Assembly (NCBI GenBank): GCA_030144725.1
Contig: JASKMD010000155.1
Span: 697,224-761,223, forward strand
DNA: 64,000 nucleotides
Source of the DNA: Haematococcus lacustris
Taxonomy: Eukaryota > Chlorophyta > Chlorophyceae > Chlamydomonadales > Haematococcaceae
Direction of reading: 5' to 3'
Shown piece by piece: positions 1 through 11,421 of this stretch. Within the stretch, counting starts at the first letter, position 1. Every line of letters starts with the position of its first letter. The notes below the pieces were generated by a model. That model worked only from the letters and a program-made list of their open reading frames with translations, was not told the origin of the DNA and did not search any database. A program made the position numbers and the translations under genes.

Positions 1-148
1 CAGCAGTAGTAGTAGCAGCAGCAGCAGCAGTAGTAGTAGCAGCAGCAGCAGCAGTAGTAGTAGCAGCAGCAGCAGTAGTAGTAGCAGCAGCAGCAGCAGT
101 AGTAGTAGCAGCAGCAGCAGCAGTAGTAGTAGCAGCAGCAGCAGCCCA
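1..148. repeat. CAG/TAG trinucleotide array
   Basis: A triplet array alternates blocks of CAG with blocks of TAG and begins at the window edge, so its true length is unknown. TAG blocks interrupt any plus-strand poly-glutamine reading, so it is unlikely to be coding in that frame. Confidence 0.9.
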
Positions 149-837
149 TGAGGTCGAAAGGTCACCCTGACCAGCGCTGGGTACATAACTATGAATTGAG
201 ACATGCCCGCCAGGCATGATCCTGGTTTGGCATCTGACATTATCTGCATCGGTATGCCCCAGCAGGCAGCACTGGCAGGCATGGTGTGCCATGCTGCTGG
301 ACCCATCCCTTGATAAGCAGCACATACCTTTCATCTTGCAATGCAAATGCCTGGCGGACCCTGCTATGGCATCATTGGCAAGGATTGGCTGGCCGGCATC
401 ATCTGCAGTGACATGCGCCAGCAGGCAGCACTAGTAGCCGTGCTCGGCTGATTGCACCACAGGCTGCTGCTCCTGCCACACCTTCCACCAAGCTAGCAGC
501 TGGTCATAGGGTGCATAGGGGCCAAGGCTAGGGCTAGGGTGTGTGTGTTCAGGAGACCATGGGCCATGCTGCCTGACCCCCCTCCTGGATAAGGAGCACA
601 GTGTATGCGCTACTACTCAGACCGCAGAGCGCAGAGCGCCCTTCACGTCACACTGTGATTGTACTCATGCACACAAAAGATGTACATGAACCTATACTCA
701 TATGTACTCACATGAACATGTCACCCTTCACAGGTTCAGGTGGCGGTCTCGTGACCCTTCCCTGTCAGGCCCTGCCCTTGCGATCACTATTATGATAAGA
801 GTCTTTCTTTGCTTCCTCCTCAAGCGGCCAGTGACGT
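149..837. other. Stretch without a recognised gene
   Basis: Short ORFs only, none with a recognisable motif. It could be intron or 5' sequence of the sulfhydryl oxidase gene downstream, whose thioredoxin domain I did not find. Confidence 0.4.
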
Positions 838-1209
838 CCCCTGCCCTGCCCTGCCCTGCCCTGCCCTGCCCTGCCCTGCCCTGCCCTGCCCTGCCCTGCC
901 CTGCCCTGCCCTGCCCTGCCCTGCCCTGCCCTGCCCTGCCCTGCCCTGCCCTGCCCTGCCCTGCCCTGCCCTGCCCTGCCCTGCCCTGCCCTGCCCTGCC
1001 CTGCCCTGCCCTGCCCTGCCCTGCCCTGCCCTGCCCTGCCCTGCCCTGCCCTGCCCTGCCCTGCCCTGCCCTGCCCTGCCCTGCCCTGCCCTGCCCTGCC
1101 CTGCCCTGCCCTGCCCTGCCCTGCCCTGCCCTGCCCTGCCCTGCCCTGCCCTGCCCTGCCCTGCCCTGCCCTGCCCTGCCCTGCCCTGCCCCGCCCCGCC
1201 CCGCCCCGC
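838..1209. repeat. (CCCTG)n pentanucleotide array turning into CCCCG
   Basis: About 70 near-perfect CCCTG units are followed by about four CCCCG units. The long proline/alanine/leucine ORFs across it on both strands are artefacts of the repeat. Confidence 0.97.
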
Positions 1210-1292
1210 TGTCTTTTTGGCGGCAAGTGACCTCCTCCCAGTCTGGTGACTTCACCTCTGCCAGGCCCTGCCCTGCTGCCCCCCGTCTGCAG

Positions 1293-1827
1293 GACGGAAG
1301 CGGCCATTGTGCGCTGGGTTGGGCAGTTGATGAACAAGTGGGTCACGGGTGCTAAGGTGGTCAGGGGTGGGGACGATCCTCATCACCATGCCAGTTGGTA
1401 CATGGCAGTTGATGCATGCAGCCATAACACATGGAGGGCACCTGCAGGCACAACCGCTCTGGGCCTGCTGCTTGCGACTCCAGGGTGGGCTTGGTGGCAG
1501 CCTAGACACGGGTGGAGACATGGGAGGGGCTCAAGGCCTATTCATCAGCCAAAACAGGCACGGGTTGCCTAACTGGGCAGCATAGGTCATGTCAGGGCAG
1601 TAGTGCCAAACTGGGCTGCACCAGCACCACACCCACATCACTGTCTTGCCATCACGATCAAACTGCCTGCAAGCTGTGATTGGCTGCAAGCTGTGCAAGC
1701 CAAGACTCATGCTGCCTGCACCCCACCCCACCCCACGCCACGCCTGCCCCAGCCTGCCACCTGCACCAACTGTCACTACCTGCCATTGCAGGACCTTGAA
1801 GTACACACCTCCTGTGACTGACCCGCC

Positions 1828-1884
<57 letters not shown>

Positions 1885-4800
1885 CGGCAGCAGTCCAGGG
1901 CATCAGGCTCGCCTGCACGACCCAGCCCATCTGGTGGTGAGCTGTGGACCCACCCCCTGCCACCAGTGTCGCCACCAGGGGTGCCCCAATGAGTCACCCT
2001 GCCACACAGCTAGGTCACAGGAGCCCCCCTCCCCCCTCCTAGGGTTACCCCCTACCCCCTCATAGGGCCACCACAAGGCCTCAAATGTGGACCACCAGTC
2101 CCCCCTCCAGCCCCCCCCCTAAGTCCGCCCTAACCCTTCTTTCAATTCCTTCCCTTCAATAACCCCTCCCCTGCAACCCCAAGCAGCCCTCCTTCTCAAG
2201 CCTCCAATGGGCCCCCCTGTGCACCCTGCAGTTTGCCTTAGTTAGTCGGGGTTTGCGTGCAAGTCTTGTAGCGCTGCCGGTGATGGCGCCTGGTGATACC
2301 AACCCCCGCCAACCTTCCAGCCTGGTCTGCTTGCATGCAGCGACCTGGGCGAGTGAGAGCACTGTTTTGACTGTTGCCTGTTCTGACTCTTGCCTAAAAG
2401 CCACATGGAACTCTGCCATGCCCACCCTGAACCTGAGCCTGCACCTCACCCCTGCTGTCGCCCCCCCTCCCCTGTGTCACCCAGTGGCACGTCAGGGACG
2501 TGGAGGGCGCCACACTGCAGCTGTGGGCCATGATGACAGCAGCAGGGGGGCAGCTCCTCAGGGGGCCGGGTAAGCGGCAGGCCATGCTGGACCTGGTGGG
2601 TGGTCAGGACCCCACCCCACCCCACCCCACCCCACCCCACCCCACCCCACCCCACCCCACCCCACCCCACCCCACCCCACCCCACCCCACCCCACCCCAC
2701 CCCACCCCACCCCACCCCACCCCACCCCACCCCACCCCACCCCACCCCACCCCACCCCACCCCACCCCACCCCACCCCACCCCACCCCACCCCACCCCAC
2801 CCCACCCCACCCCACCCCACCCCACCCCACCCCACCCCACCCCACCCCACCCCACCCCACCCCACCCCACCCCACCCCACCCCACCCCACCCCACCCCAC
2901 CCCACCCCACCCCACCCCACCCCACCCCACCCCACCCCACCCCACCCCACCCCACCCCACCCCACCCCACCCCACCCCACCCCACCCCACCCCACCCCAC
3001 CCCACCCCACCCCACCCCACCCCACCCCACCCCAGGTGCGCTGGTGGGCTGCTGGCCACGCAAGCAGCCGGTGTAAAGCCGGTGCCCAGAAGTTGGTGGC
3101 CTTTGCATCTGTGCTGTGGCCTGAACCAGCTGACCCAGGGGGGCTAGGCGCCAGCTCCCCGCCTCCTGACGCAATCCTGCAATACAAGGTATGAGGGCGG
3201 CCCGCCCGCCCGCCCGCCCGCCCGCCCGCTCGCCCGCCCGCCCGCCCGCCCGCCCGCCCGCCCGCCCGCCCGCCCGCCCGCCCGCCCGCCCGCCCGCCCG
3301 CCCGCCCGCCCGCCCGCCCGCCCGCCTGCCTGCCTGCCTGCCCGCCCGTCCTTCTCCCTGCCCTATTTCTCCTGGGTGGCAGGTAGGGTAGGGTCCCAGG
3401 GCTGGCAGGCAGTGAGCCCTGTCATGATGCAGTGCCCTGCAGCTGGCAGGACCGGCCCTGTCATGTGAAGTTGCCCTGACATGGTCCAGTCTCTGACCAG
3501 ACCCTGTCCTAGTCGGGTCTCCAGACTGGCCATGACAGTATGTGTGCATCTAAGCCAACAGGATCTGTCCGCCACAGCCCCTGCCCCTTACCTGGCCCAG
3601 GCATCAGCACAGTGACCTGTATAAGAGTGACCTGTATAAGATTGACCTGTATAAGAGTGACCTGTATAAGAGTGACCCGACCCAACCCAGCGTGGGGTGG
3701 GGTGGGTTGACCTCCAGATCTGCGGGCCCCACGCGCCCGAGTGGGTGGACCGGCCTGAGTCCTGGCGCGCCTGCCGGGGCTCAGTGCCCGGCTCGCGCGG
3801 CTTCACCTGCGGCCTGTGGCTGCTGTTCCACACCAGCGCTGCCAGGCAGGTGCTCTCATTTGCGCCTCAGCCGTCTGGGGCTGCTTGGCCAGGAGGGGGG
3901 CACCTGGTAGAGGGGCATAGGAGGCACAGTGAAGGGGAGTGAGGTGGTGTTAGGGAGGGGGGAGAAGGAGAGGGAGAGGGAGGAGGGAAAAGAGGGAGGG
4001 CGGAATGCAGAGCAAGGGGTGCATACATATGGAAAAGGGGAGAAGAGCAGAAGGGGAGATGTGGGGCGGAGGGGAGGGCAAGAGTGTTGTGTGCAAGAGG
4101 GTTGGCTTGAGGGTGGTGGTGGTAATGGTGGTCATTCAAGACATAGCCTGTTCTGGCTTCTATGCCACAGCTGAAAGCCCTGTGATGCCCTCCTCGCCCT
4201 GCCCTGCCCTGCCCTGCCCGCCAACCCTCTCCTGGCCCCCTCCCCTCCCTTTCGTCTCCCCCGTCACCTGCTGCTGCAGACTGCCCACCAGCAGCAGGGC
4301 AGCGGCCAGCGGCTTGGCCTCCACTGCGGATCAGGCAACCCTTCACGCCACCATCCCTGGCGCCGCCCAGGTCATGGTGACCGCCCTGCGCGCTTTTGCA
4401 TCACACTTCTTCTTGTGTGAAGTGTGTCAGAAGCACTTCTCCCAGGTACGGGGCACCTGGACAAGAGAGCGGCTACCGCCCCGCCCCGCCCCGCCCGGCC
4501 CCGCCCCACCCCGCCCCGCCCCGCCCCGCCCCGCCCCGCCCCGCCCCGCCCCGCCCCGCCCCGCCCCGCCCCGCCCCGCCCCGCCCCGCCCCGCCCCGCC
4601 CCGCCCCGCCCCGCCCCGCCCCGCCCCACCCCACCCCACCCCACCCCACCCCACCCTGTCACCTTGTCACCTTGTCACTCTCACACACTCTGCAGATTCT
4701 TGCCCAGCCAGAGGTTGATGCGCTAGTCACGCAAAAGGAGGCGGTGATGTGGCTCTGGCACACGCACAACAAGGTGGGGCGCAGCGGCAGGCTCCTTCCC

Positions 4801-6140
4801 TGCCCCCACCTTTGGTCCCAGCCATCTCAAGACACAATGGGGGATCACACTCGAACCCTTTTATAACCCTGTATCATCCTGTGCAATGTGTGACCTGCCC
4901 TACACTGTACTGCCGACTCCAGCCCTGGCTCCCGCTTCCATGAAGGGTCGGTGGTGGCGCATGCACCGCAGTACAGGCCAGGCGGCGCTTGCATGGCCAT
5001 GAGAGGCTGGTCCCAGCACTGTCTCCCCCGCCAGCCTGCCTGCAGGACTGCTCGCCCTTGCCACCCCAGCACCATGCAGGGCATGGACAAGCCCTGTCTG
5101 ATTTACTCACAAGGACCCAGCGCCCCACGCAGCAGGGCCGCCACCTGTAGGCTGGTTGAGCTCCCCCCGGGGGGCCCATCCCAGAGTAGCACCCCAGGTC
5201 TGCCTCCCTGGGCCCCCCTGCCCCTGACCCTGACTCTCCCCCTGCTGCTGTGTGCGCAGGTGAACGCCAGGCTGGCTGCCCAGGAGGCACACAGCGGCGT
5301 CAGTGCCAGCGGGGACCCAGCCCTCCCCAAGCGGCCCTGGCCTTCCCCGCCTCGCCTGCCCCGCCTGCTGGGGGGGGTCCTGCTGCGCCCCTCCAGGGTC
5401 CTCCCTAGGGCAGAGGCTACGGCAGGGCATCACCGGGGTGTGGGAGGCGGTGGGGGCGGCAGGGAGCGGGGCAGCCAGGGGCAGGTGGCGTGGGAGGAGG
5501 AGGAGGTGTACCAGTACCTCTCGAGGTGAGTAGGGGGGCCTGTAGGCGGGGAACGGTGCCAGCCAGGGGGGAGGGGGTGAAGCATGAGGCAGCAGGTGCA
5601 GAGGAGGAGGAGGGGGAGGGGGAGGGGGGAGGGGGAGGGGGGAGGGGAGGAGGGGGAGGGGGAGGGGGGAGGGGGAGGGGGAGGGGGGAGGGGGAGGGGG
5701 GAGGGGGGGAGGGGGAGGGGGGAGGGGGAGGGGGGAGGGGGAAGGGGGGGAGGGGGAGGGGGGAGGGGGGAGGGGGAGGGGGGAGGGGGGAGGGGGAGGG
5801 GGAGGGGGAGGGGGGAGGGGGAGGGGGGAGGGGGGGAGGGGGGACTGGGGGGACTGGGGGGGACTGGGGCCAGCATTGCATGGGCAAGGTGGCTGGGGGG
5901 TAAGGGCTATTGTCAACTATGAACCTCGTGTCCCCTCCCTTTCTTTGTGATGTAATGGTCAGTGGACTAGCTACGGCCCTGCTCACAGTCTGTCTGGTTG
6001 TGGTGGCTGGCGCAGGGTGTTTGGTGCTGAACCCCGACAAGGCTGGCCCGACGAGGGCGAACCTGGTCAACTTCGGGCCGGCGGCCGGCGCAGCCTGTTG
6101 GTGCCGCCTGCGCATGTATTGGCGGTGCAGCGAGGGATGA
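1293..6140 (+). CDS. QSOX-like flavin sulfhydryl oxidase, multi-exon, 5' incomplete
   Basis: Quiescin sulfhydryl oxidases make disulfides in secreted proteins, passing electrons from a thioredoxin domain through an Erv/ALR FAD domain to oxygen. Candidate exons in order: about 1293-1338 (AAIVRWVGQLMN), 2485-2596 (helical VRDVEGATLQLW), one ending near 3189, one ending 3849 with RGFTCGLWLLFHT (a QSOX hallmark), 4280-4445 with the Erv/ALR redox motif FFLCEVCQKHF, 4696-4773 plus 5260-5525 joining in phase to VMWLWHTHNKVNARL, and 5963-6140. The last exon joins in phase and gives a hydrophobic segment (LATALLTVCLVVVAG) near the C-terminus, as expected of the membrane anchor. The thioredoxin CxxC was not found upstream. 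A second CxxC (CPAC near 5353) lies in another frame. Exon borders upstream of 3.7 kb are uncertain. Confidence 0.72.
1831..1881. repeat. (CAG)n microsatellite
   Basis: About 17 CAG units. Read on plus in the GCA frame it encodes a poly-alanine run after the peptide KYTPPVTDPP, so it may lie in an exon of the neighbouring oxidase gene, but that is unproven. Confidence 0.9.
2610..3033. repeat. (CCCAC)n pentanucleotide array
   Basis: About 85 uninterrupted CCCAC units, placed in an inferred intron of the QSOX-like gene. The GGVGW and PTPPH ORFs across it are repeat artefacts. Confidence 0.97.
3197..3344. repeat. (CCCG)n tetranucleotide array
   Basis: Nearly pure CCCG units with a few CCTG variants at the right end, just after a predicted splice donor (AAG|GTATGAG at 3189). 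Confidence 0.95.
3612..3677. repeat. 15-bp tandem repeat, four copies
   Basis: Unit TGACCTGTATAAGAG, one copy with a G-to-T change, in an intron of the QSOX-like gene. Confidence 0.9.
4485..4655. repeat. (CCCCG)n array turning into CCCAC
   Basis: About 26 CCCCG units followed by about six CCCAC units, wholly within the intron between the exon with the Erv/ALR CxxC and the next exon. Confidence 0.95.
5604..5855. repeat. G-rich polypurine tract
   Basis: About 250 bp of GGGGGA/GGGGGGA units with almost no pyrimidines on the plus strand, in the last intron of the QSOX-like gene. Such tracts can form G-quadruplexes or H-DNA. Confidence 0.93.
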
Positions 6141-7500
6141 AGTCGACCGTAGTGCGCGGGTCTTCGCGACAACTAGGGTTTCGCGAGACTGTGAACGACT
6201 TGGGGCTGCAGGGCGAGGCTGCCGCTGGCGCAGGGCCCAGGTTTTGGTTGTGGGTGGCCATGTGGGCTGGAGCGGTGCTGGTCGCGCTGGTTGCTTTGCT
6301 GCGCGCACTGCCCCGCAGGCAGCTCCCTCAACCCAACAACCTATGGGACTGCGAGGGCCTGCGACCTTTGCGGGGCACTGCGGCGCAACACATGGCGAGG
6401 GTAGCTGGGGGTGGTGCTCTCGCTGGCATAGCTGGGAGAGTCAGCGCGGCTGCTCGTCGACCTCTGGCAGTCGCTATGTAGCTCCCGGCCTTTGCGCCGT
6501 GCGCATGATTTGCTTCGAGGCACTGAAGTCGACCCAACATCTGCCTACCCAGGCATGCAGCCTGACCCTTAGGGTGCCCCAACTGCACAAAATGGCAGTT
6601 GGCGGTTGTCTCATGATCCTTGATAAGTCACTTGTTGATTGCTTTCACGTACAGGCTCAGCACACATCAGAAGCAGGCCCAGGCCCATCGCTACCAGGCC
6701 CATCACAAGCAGCAGCAGCTGCCTGCGTGCGTTGATGATGATGGCCAACACCGCTCAAGCTGTCAGCCGCCAGGCTGCCTGACCGCCCTTCAGGGGTTGG
6801 GGCACATTGCAGCGCATGTCAAAGCCATGTGTATAAACAAAGGTGTACATCGGCTCATAGCGAAGGCATGCATGCTAGCATTTGTGTTACGGTCATGCAT
6901 GTATGTTGTGGCTTACACCGCTTAAGCCGTCAGCCGTTAGGCTGCTAGGCCGGTTTTGTGTTACGGTCATGCCGAGGCTGGACAGTCCAACAGGTGTGGT
7001 GTAGCATTAATTGCGACAATGTGTTTCTGAGTTGTCCTCCACAGATCAGGGCACAGTCAGCATCTGCCTGAGAATCGGACCCAGCCTCAAAACACCGAGC
7101 AGCCACTCACACGCCTTCACAGGGAATTCTTCACAGATCTGTTAGGGCTTCCTGACAGTGAGTAGCTTGCGGTGCTTGGCATTTGTGTTGGCCTATTGCG
7201 CATGGATAAGATGACTGTGAATGAACATGGGTTGCATGGTGCATGGGTGCTGTGTGCGCTGCATAGACCAAACAGCTAAGCGGCCGCGCTCTCCCTCTTC
7301 CTGATAGTCTGCTGGGTGTTCTGGCGCAATGTGGGCAGACCGGCAGTGGTAGCCGGTGCCCCCCTACCTCCCACCCCCTCCCCACCCCCTCCCCCACCCT
7401 TCTCACCCCCTCTGTGTGGGCCATGGTCAAGATGTTGAGCAATGTAGGGCTCAGCCAGGTAATCCGTTAGGGGAAATCCGTGAGGGGTGTGAACTTCGCA
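6141..7500. other. Intergenic stretch with a diverged duplication
   Basis: An overlapping plus-strand frame at 6017-6481 contains a second hydrophobic stretch (RFWLWVAMWAGAVLVALVA), so an alternative 3' end for the QSOX-like gene is possible. A roughly 38-bp motif beginning ACACCGCT is present twice, near 6748 and 6915, and a TTTGTGTTACGGTCATGC motif also occurs twice (near 6881 and 6954). No other gene recognised. Confidence 0.4.
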
Positions 7501-7526
7501 GTGAAGTCAATAAAATCGCAATTACT

Positions 7527-10341
7527 ATCTACACCGCAGCGCACAAAACGTGCATGGCCTGCTGCTGCCCCTGGCTGCGTGGCAAACCCTCCCCTCTACA
7601 GGAGGCACAGCTGGCGCTGCAGATCGGCGAAGCATGCAATGGTCCTCCGACGAGCCAGCATCGCAGCCATCGCAGTTTACTCGCCAGCCGCTCATTATCT
7701 AGTGAGCTGTGGGGCCCACCCTTGGTGTTAGGCAGCGGGAAGGCGTATTGCGAAACAGCAGTAGACACGTCGCTGGTGGAGACGAAGCAATCATCAATAA
7801 CGCAGTCTTCGTTGGACAGCGTAGACTTTGATTTATGCTCGTCCTCTTGCCGCCGTCTTTCCTCCTCTACCCTGCGGAGTGGCAGCCGAGAGCTTGAGGA
7901 TGGCCAAAGCACGCCAGGGGCTCATGCCGAACGCACTTCCCATCAACCCTCCCCTTTCCGCCCCAGCTGTAGCCCGCCCAGCAACACCTTTCTGCTGAGC
8001 TTTAGGGACGTCCCAACGGGCACACCCCCAGTGGTCAAGGGCTCCCACATCGGGCTCTGTGGGCCTGCTGCCTGGGGGGCCCTGCCCACCATAAACGAAT
8101 CGCAGTCGACCGTCAGCAACAGCCGCAACAGCCGGTCTTCAAGAGTCAGCCTCCCCTCAGAACCCTCCCTCTCAGCCCAGCCCACAGGTATGAGGTCCAT
8201 GGCCTGGAGGGGCGTCAGCAATTGCCATGCCATGCCATCTCCACCCTGACCCCTATCACCCTGCATTATGTAGACCTGCCTGACGTACTTTTGCCTGGGC
8301 CTGCCACCCACCCACCCACCCACCCACCATGATGGCTGCGAGCCTGGCTTGCTCTCAGCGTTGCCACCCTGCCGTGGCACTTGATGCATGGCTGTGCTGT
8401 CATGGACTGTTAATTTCACTTTGCTGCCGCGAACTGTGTCACATGGTCAACTGCTTTGCCAAGGAGCTGTGATGCTGCGCTTGCAGCTGTATTGCACCAC
8501 AAAGGGGGCTGCAGCGCGCCCTGCCCACCCATGACCACCTATGCCACGTCCACGAGTGCCAGCAAACTGGCTTGCAGCTGTGGCGTGGCGTCTGGCTGGA
8601 GCCCCCTGCCCCTGACACCCCCCACCACCACCCAGGCCCCATTGCCTGCCCCCCCTGGCCCCCCTGCCCCTCCTGGCCCCCCTGCCCCCCCTGGCCCCCC
8701 TGCCCCTCCTGGGGCCCCTGCCCCCCCTGGCCCCCCTGCCCCTCCTGTGGCCCCTGACCCCCCTGGCCCCCCTGCCCCTCCTGGGGCCCCTGCCCCCCCT
8801 GGCCCCCCTGCCCCTCCTGGGGCCCCTGCCCCCCCTGGCCCCCCCTGCCCCTCCTGGCCCCCCTGCCCCTCCTGGCCCCCCTGCCCCTCCTGGGGCCCCT
8901 GCCCCCCCTGGCCCCCCTGCCCCTCCTGGCCCCCCTGCCCCTCCTGGGGCCCCTGACCCCCCTGACCCCCCTGCCACAGAGCCTGGTGCTGTCCACACTC
9001 CTCCTCACACCCAGGCTGAGCGGCCAATAGCAGCCAGCCAGTCAGGGTCTACAGCCCATGGTGTTCCATGTGGGAAGCAGTTGAAGCAGTTAGGGCAGGC
9101 TGAAGTGACTGGTCCAGCAACGCACCCAGCACTTGCTCAACAGGAGGTCATTATGCAGGCGAGTGGCAGTGGCTGCCAGCTGCTTGAGGGGCAAGCAAGG
9201 GGCCAGGTGGAGCAGCAGGCGCGCGCCAACAGCCGCCCATGGAGACTGGTGCACGATTGGCTGCAGCATGGCAAGGCAGCCGAAGCAGCAGGGCCGGCGG
9301 GGCCATGCGGCACGGCCCTGATCTCAGATAGTGGGGGGCCGCGGGCTGTGGGGGTAGCTGTGGGTTCAGAGCAGCCAGGGGATGTGCAGCTCCAGCGCAG
9401 TGGCAGCTCAGGGCAGGCCACTCGGGGAAGCAGTGCAGCACAGAGCACCCCAGGCTGGCGGCCGCTGCCCTCCTCCATGGATTTGTGGTCAAACTCGTCT
9501 GGCAGCACAGGTGCGCACACACACCCCAGGCACAAACCCTGTGCGCCTGCCTCCCCCGGTCACACCCCTGCCCCTGCCCCTGACTCTGACGTCACAACCT
9601 GGTCACACCCAGCAGAGTGTGACTCACTGCTGCCCCTGCCCCTGCCCCCTGCCCCCCCTGGCATGACCCAGCACGGCCGCATGCCCCTCCCCTGCAGGCC
9701 AAGCCTCTGATGCCAGCCGCGCTTACCACCTGCTGCTGTCACACATCCAGCAGCAAGCCATGCTTCAGCAGGACCCACCCCAGCCCACCCCACCCCCTCC
9801 GACCCGTTCCCCCCCTCCACCCCCAGGGTGCGCCCCCAGCCCCTCACCCAGACGTTCAGCCCCTGCTCCCGCCCCACCTCCCGTGCCACCAGACCTCCAA
9901 ACACACAGACCCCGCCTGCAGCAGCGCAACGGGCACCTGGCCAGGGGTGCTCCCCCCACGCCTGCCCAGCCGCGTAGCCGGCAGAGCTTGCGCCAAGCCT
10001 CTGACTGGCCGCTGATCATGAGCCTGGTGGATGAGGAGGGGGAGGCAGGCGGCGCTCTGGGTGGGTCCCCTGGCCTGGTCTGGAGGGACAGCAGCGGCCC
10101 GGGCCCTGGCAGCAGCGGTGACGTCAGGGGCAGCGGCAGCAGCAGCAGTACAGGGGGGGGTGCATGGTCAGCTGGCAGGCAGGGCCGGCTGGCAGCAGGC
10201 GGGTCACCCTTCTCACACCTGCTGTATCAAACACGTGAGGATGGTGGGTGGGCTCACAGGCTTTCCAGCCGTGCTTCAACCTTGCGTGCTAGGGGCAGCA
10301 CCAACCTCAGCAGCTATGACGCAGGCACTATAGTGACGCTG
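7527..10341 (+). CDS. Unrecognised low-complexity multi-exon gene
   Basis: No family recognised. A serine-rich exon runs to about 8187 and ends at a good donor (ACAG|GTATGAG). Its only notable composition is repeated Ser/Arg stretches such as SNSRNSRSSR. A second block, 8456-9708, encodes collagen-like proline repeats (APPGPPAPPG) and then a Gly/Gln/Ser-rich region, but needs one base removed from a run of seven C at 8839-8845 to stay in frame. A third block, 9760-10344, is proline-rich, then Ser/Gly-rich, ending SNLSSYDAGTIVTL with a stop. Joining the three into one gene is inference from shared strand and composition. It may be a long disordered regulatory protein or several fragments. Confidence 0.4.
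8640..8968. repeat. Proline-rich coding minisatellite
   Basis: Degenerate 15- to 24-bp units built from GCCCCTCCTGG and CCCCCCTG encode PPAPPG-type repeats on plus. One copy has seven C instead of six at 8839-8845, shifting the frame. Confidence 0.85.
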
Positions 10342-10682
10342 TAGAGGGATGCGTGGACGCAGTCTCATTGCCTCAGCAAGCCCCGGCACATGCAGCATGC
10401 AAGCACAGCATGCGGTTCACAGGCGACCAAGTGTGCAGGCAGCTGGCTGTAGCCTGGCTGGTCCGCCAACGCGACACAGGCCCAGGTCCTGTACCACCCG
10501 GAGCTTGGCCAGCAGGGGCAGGGACAGGCTGTCAGCAGCAGGGGGGCAGCAGGGGCAGCGGTGGAGGATTCTCCCTGCCCCCTACCGCTGGCTATGCTGG
10601 ACCTTGGCACCACTGCCGGCGTTCTGCTGGTGGTGAGGGGGTGGGGGTGGGGGTTAGTGCAGGCCTGACGCATGTAGAGGAC

Positions 10683-10860
10683 TAGGTAAGCATGCATCGA
10701 GGCAAGCACTGAGTGATGTGGTGTCAGTCTGAGGACTAAAGAGTGGGGTGGGGTGGGAGGGGGAAGGGGGGAGGTAAGCATGCACCGAGGTAAGCACCAA
10801 GCAATGCAGTGTCAGTCCAATGACTGACAGGTGGGCTGGGGTGGGAGGAGGGGGAGGGGT
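10683..10860. repeat. About 90-bp imperfect tandem duplication
   Basis: Two successive blocks share AGGTAAGCATGCA, AAGCAC, GTGTCAGTC, GACT and GGGGTGGGAGG in the same order (10683-10771 and 10772-10860). Confidence 0.7.
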
Positions 10861-11414
10861 GAGGACGAAAGATCCCAGCCGTGCGGCTGGCCTGCCTGCC
10901 TGGCTGGTCTTGGGGTGGTGGATGGGTTCTTGGGCTGGGCAACGGAGTGGTCAATGGTTTCATCACACCAGCATCCTGGTAACACCGCTTCCAGGGGGGC
11001 AGAGCAGCCTACTGACCTCTGCAGCCATTGCATCTTACATGTTGCATGTATGCAGCAGCCGGGCTCATGTTTGCCATCCTAGTGCATGCACCATGTTGCA
11101 TGCATGCTGCTGCACTCTTGTCTCTCGGATGTAGTTCTTGGCACTAGAACAAGGCCGGGCTATAGCACTATTACGACTCACAGGGGGGGCACAATATAAT
11201 GGATGGGACTGGCATTGGAAGGAAGCATAGGAAGAATCACATGGTTCGGACAAACTGGGACAAGTAGCATGAGCGGGGCAACCACATCTGTGTTCTCCAG
11301 GCATGCTTGCACTATACACTATGAGCCCAGGAGCTGTCCGCGCCTATCACAGATGCAGTGCGGTGTGGTGTACGTTGCAGTGATTTGGACTCTCTTCTCG
11401 ATTCTCGTGGACTC

Positions 11415-11421
11415 CTCTTAC
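11415..11421. repeat. Left target-site duplication CTCTTAC
   Basis: Identical to 12502-12508 on the other side of the 1,080-bp element. Confidence 0.88.

Larger units (their letters stand above)
10345..11421. other. Stretch without a recognised gene
   Basis: Two overlapping plus-strand ORFs of about 100 codons (10349-10685) show no known motif and may be the 3' untranslated part of the preceding gene. The rest is low-coding sequence up to the transposon at 11422. Confidence 0.4.

Noticed and set aside
728..1346. Long Pro/Ala/Leu and Gly/Arg ORFs on both strands
   Set aside because: Produced by the CCCTG repeat, which has no stop in several frames.
2446..3549. 367-codon minus ORF rich in GGVGW and GGRAGG
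   Set aside because: Spans the CCCAC and CCCG arrays; only repeat translation. The real exons here are on plus.
5107..6172. Proline-rich minus ORFs over the polypurine tract
   Set aside because: Complement of the G-rich intron of a plus-strand gene.
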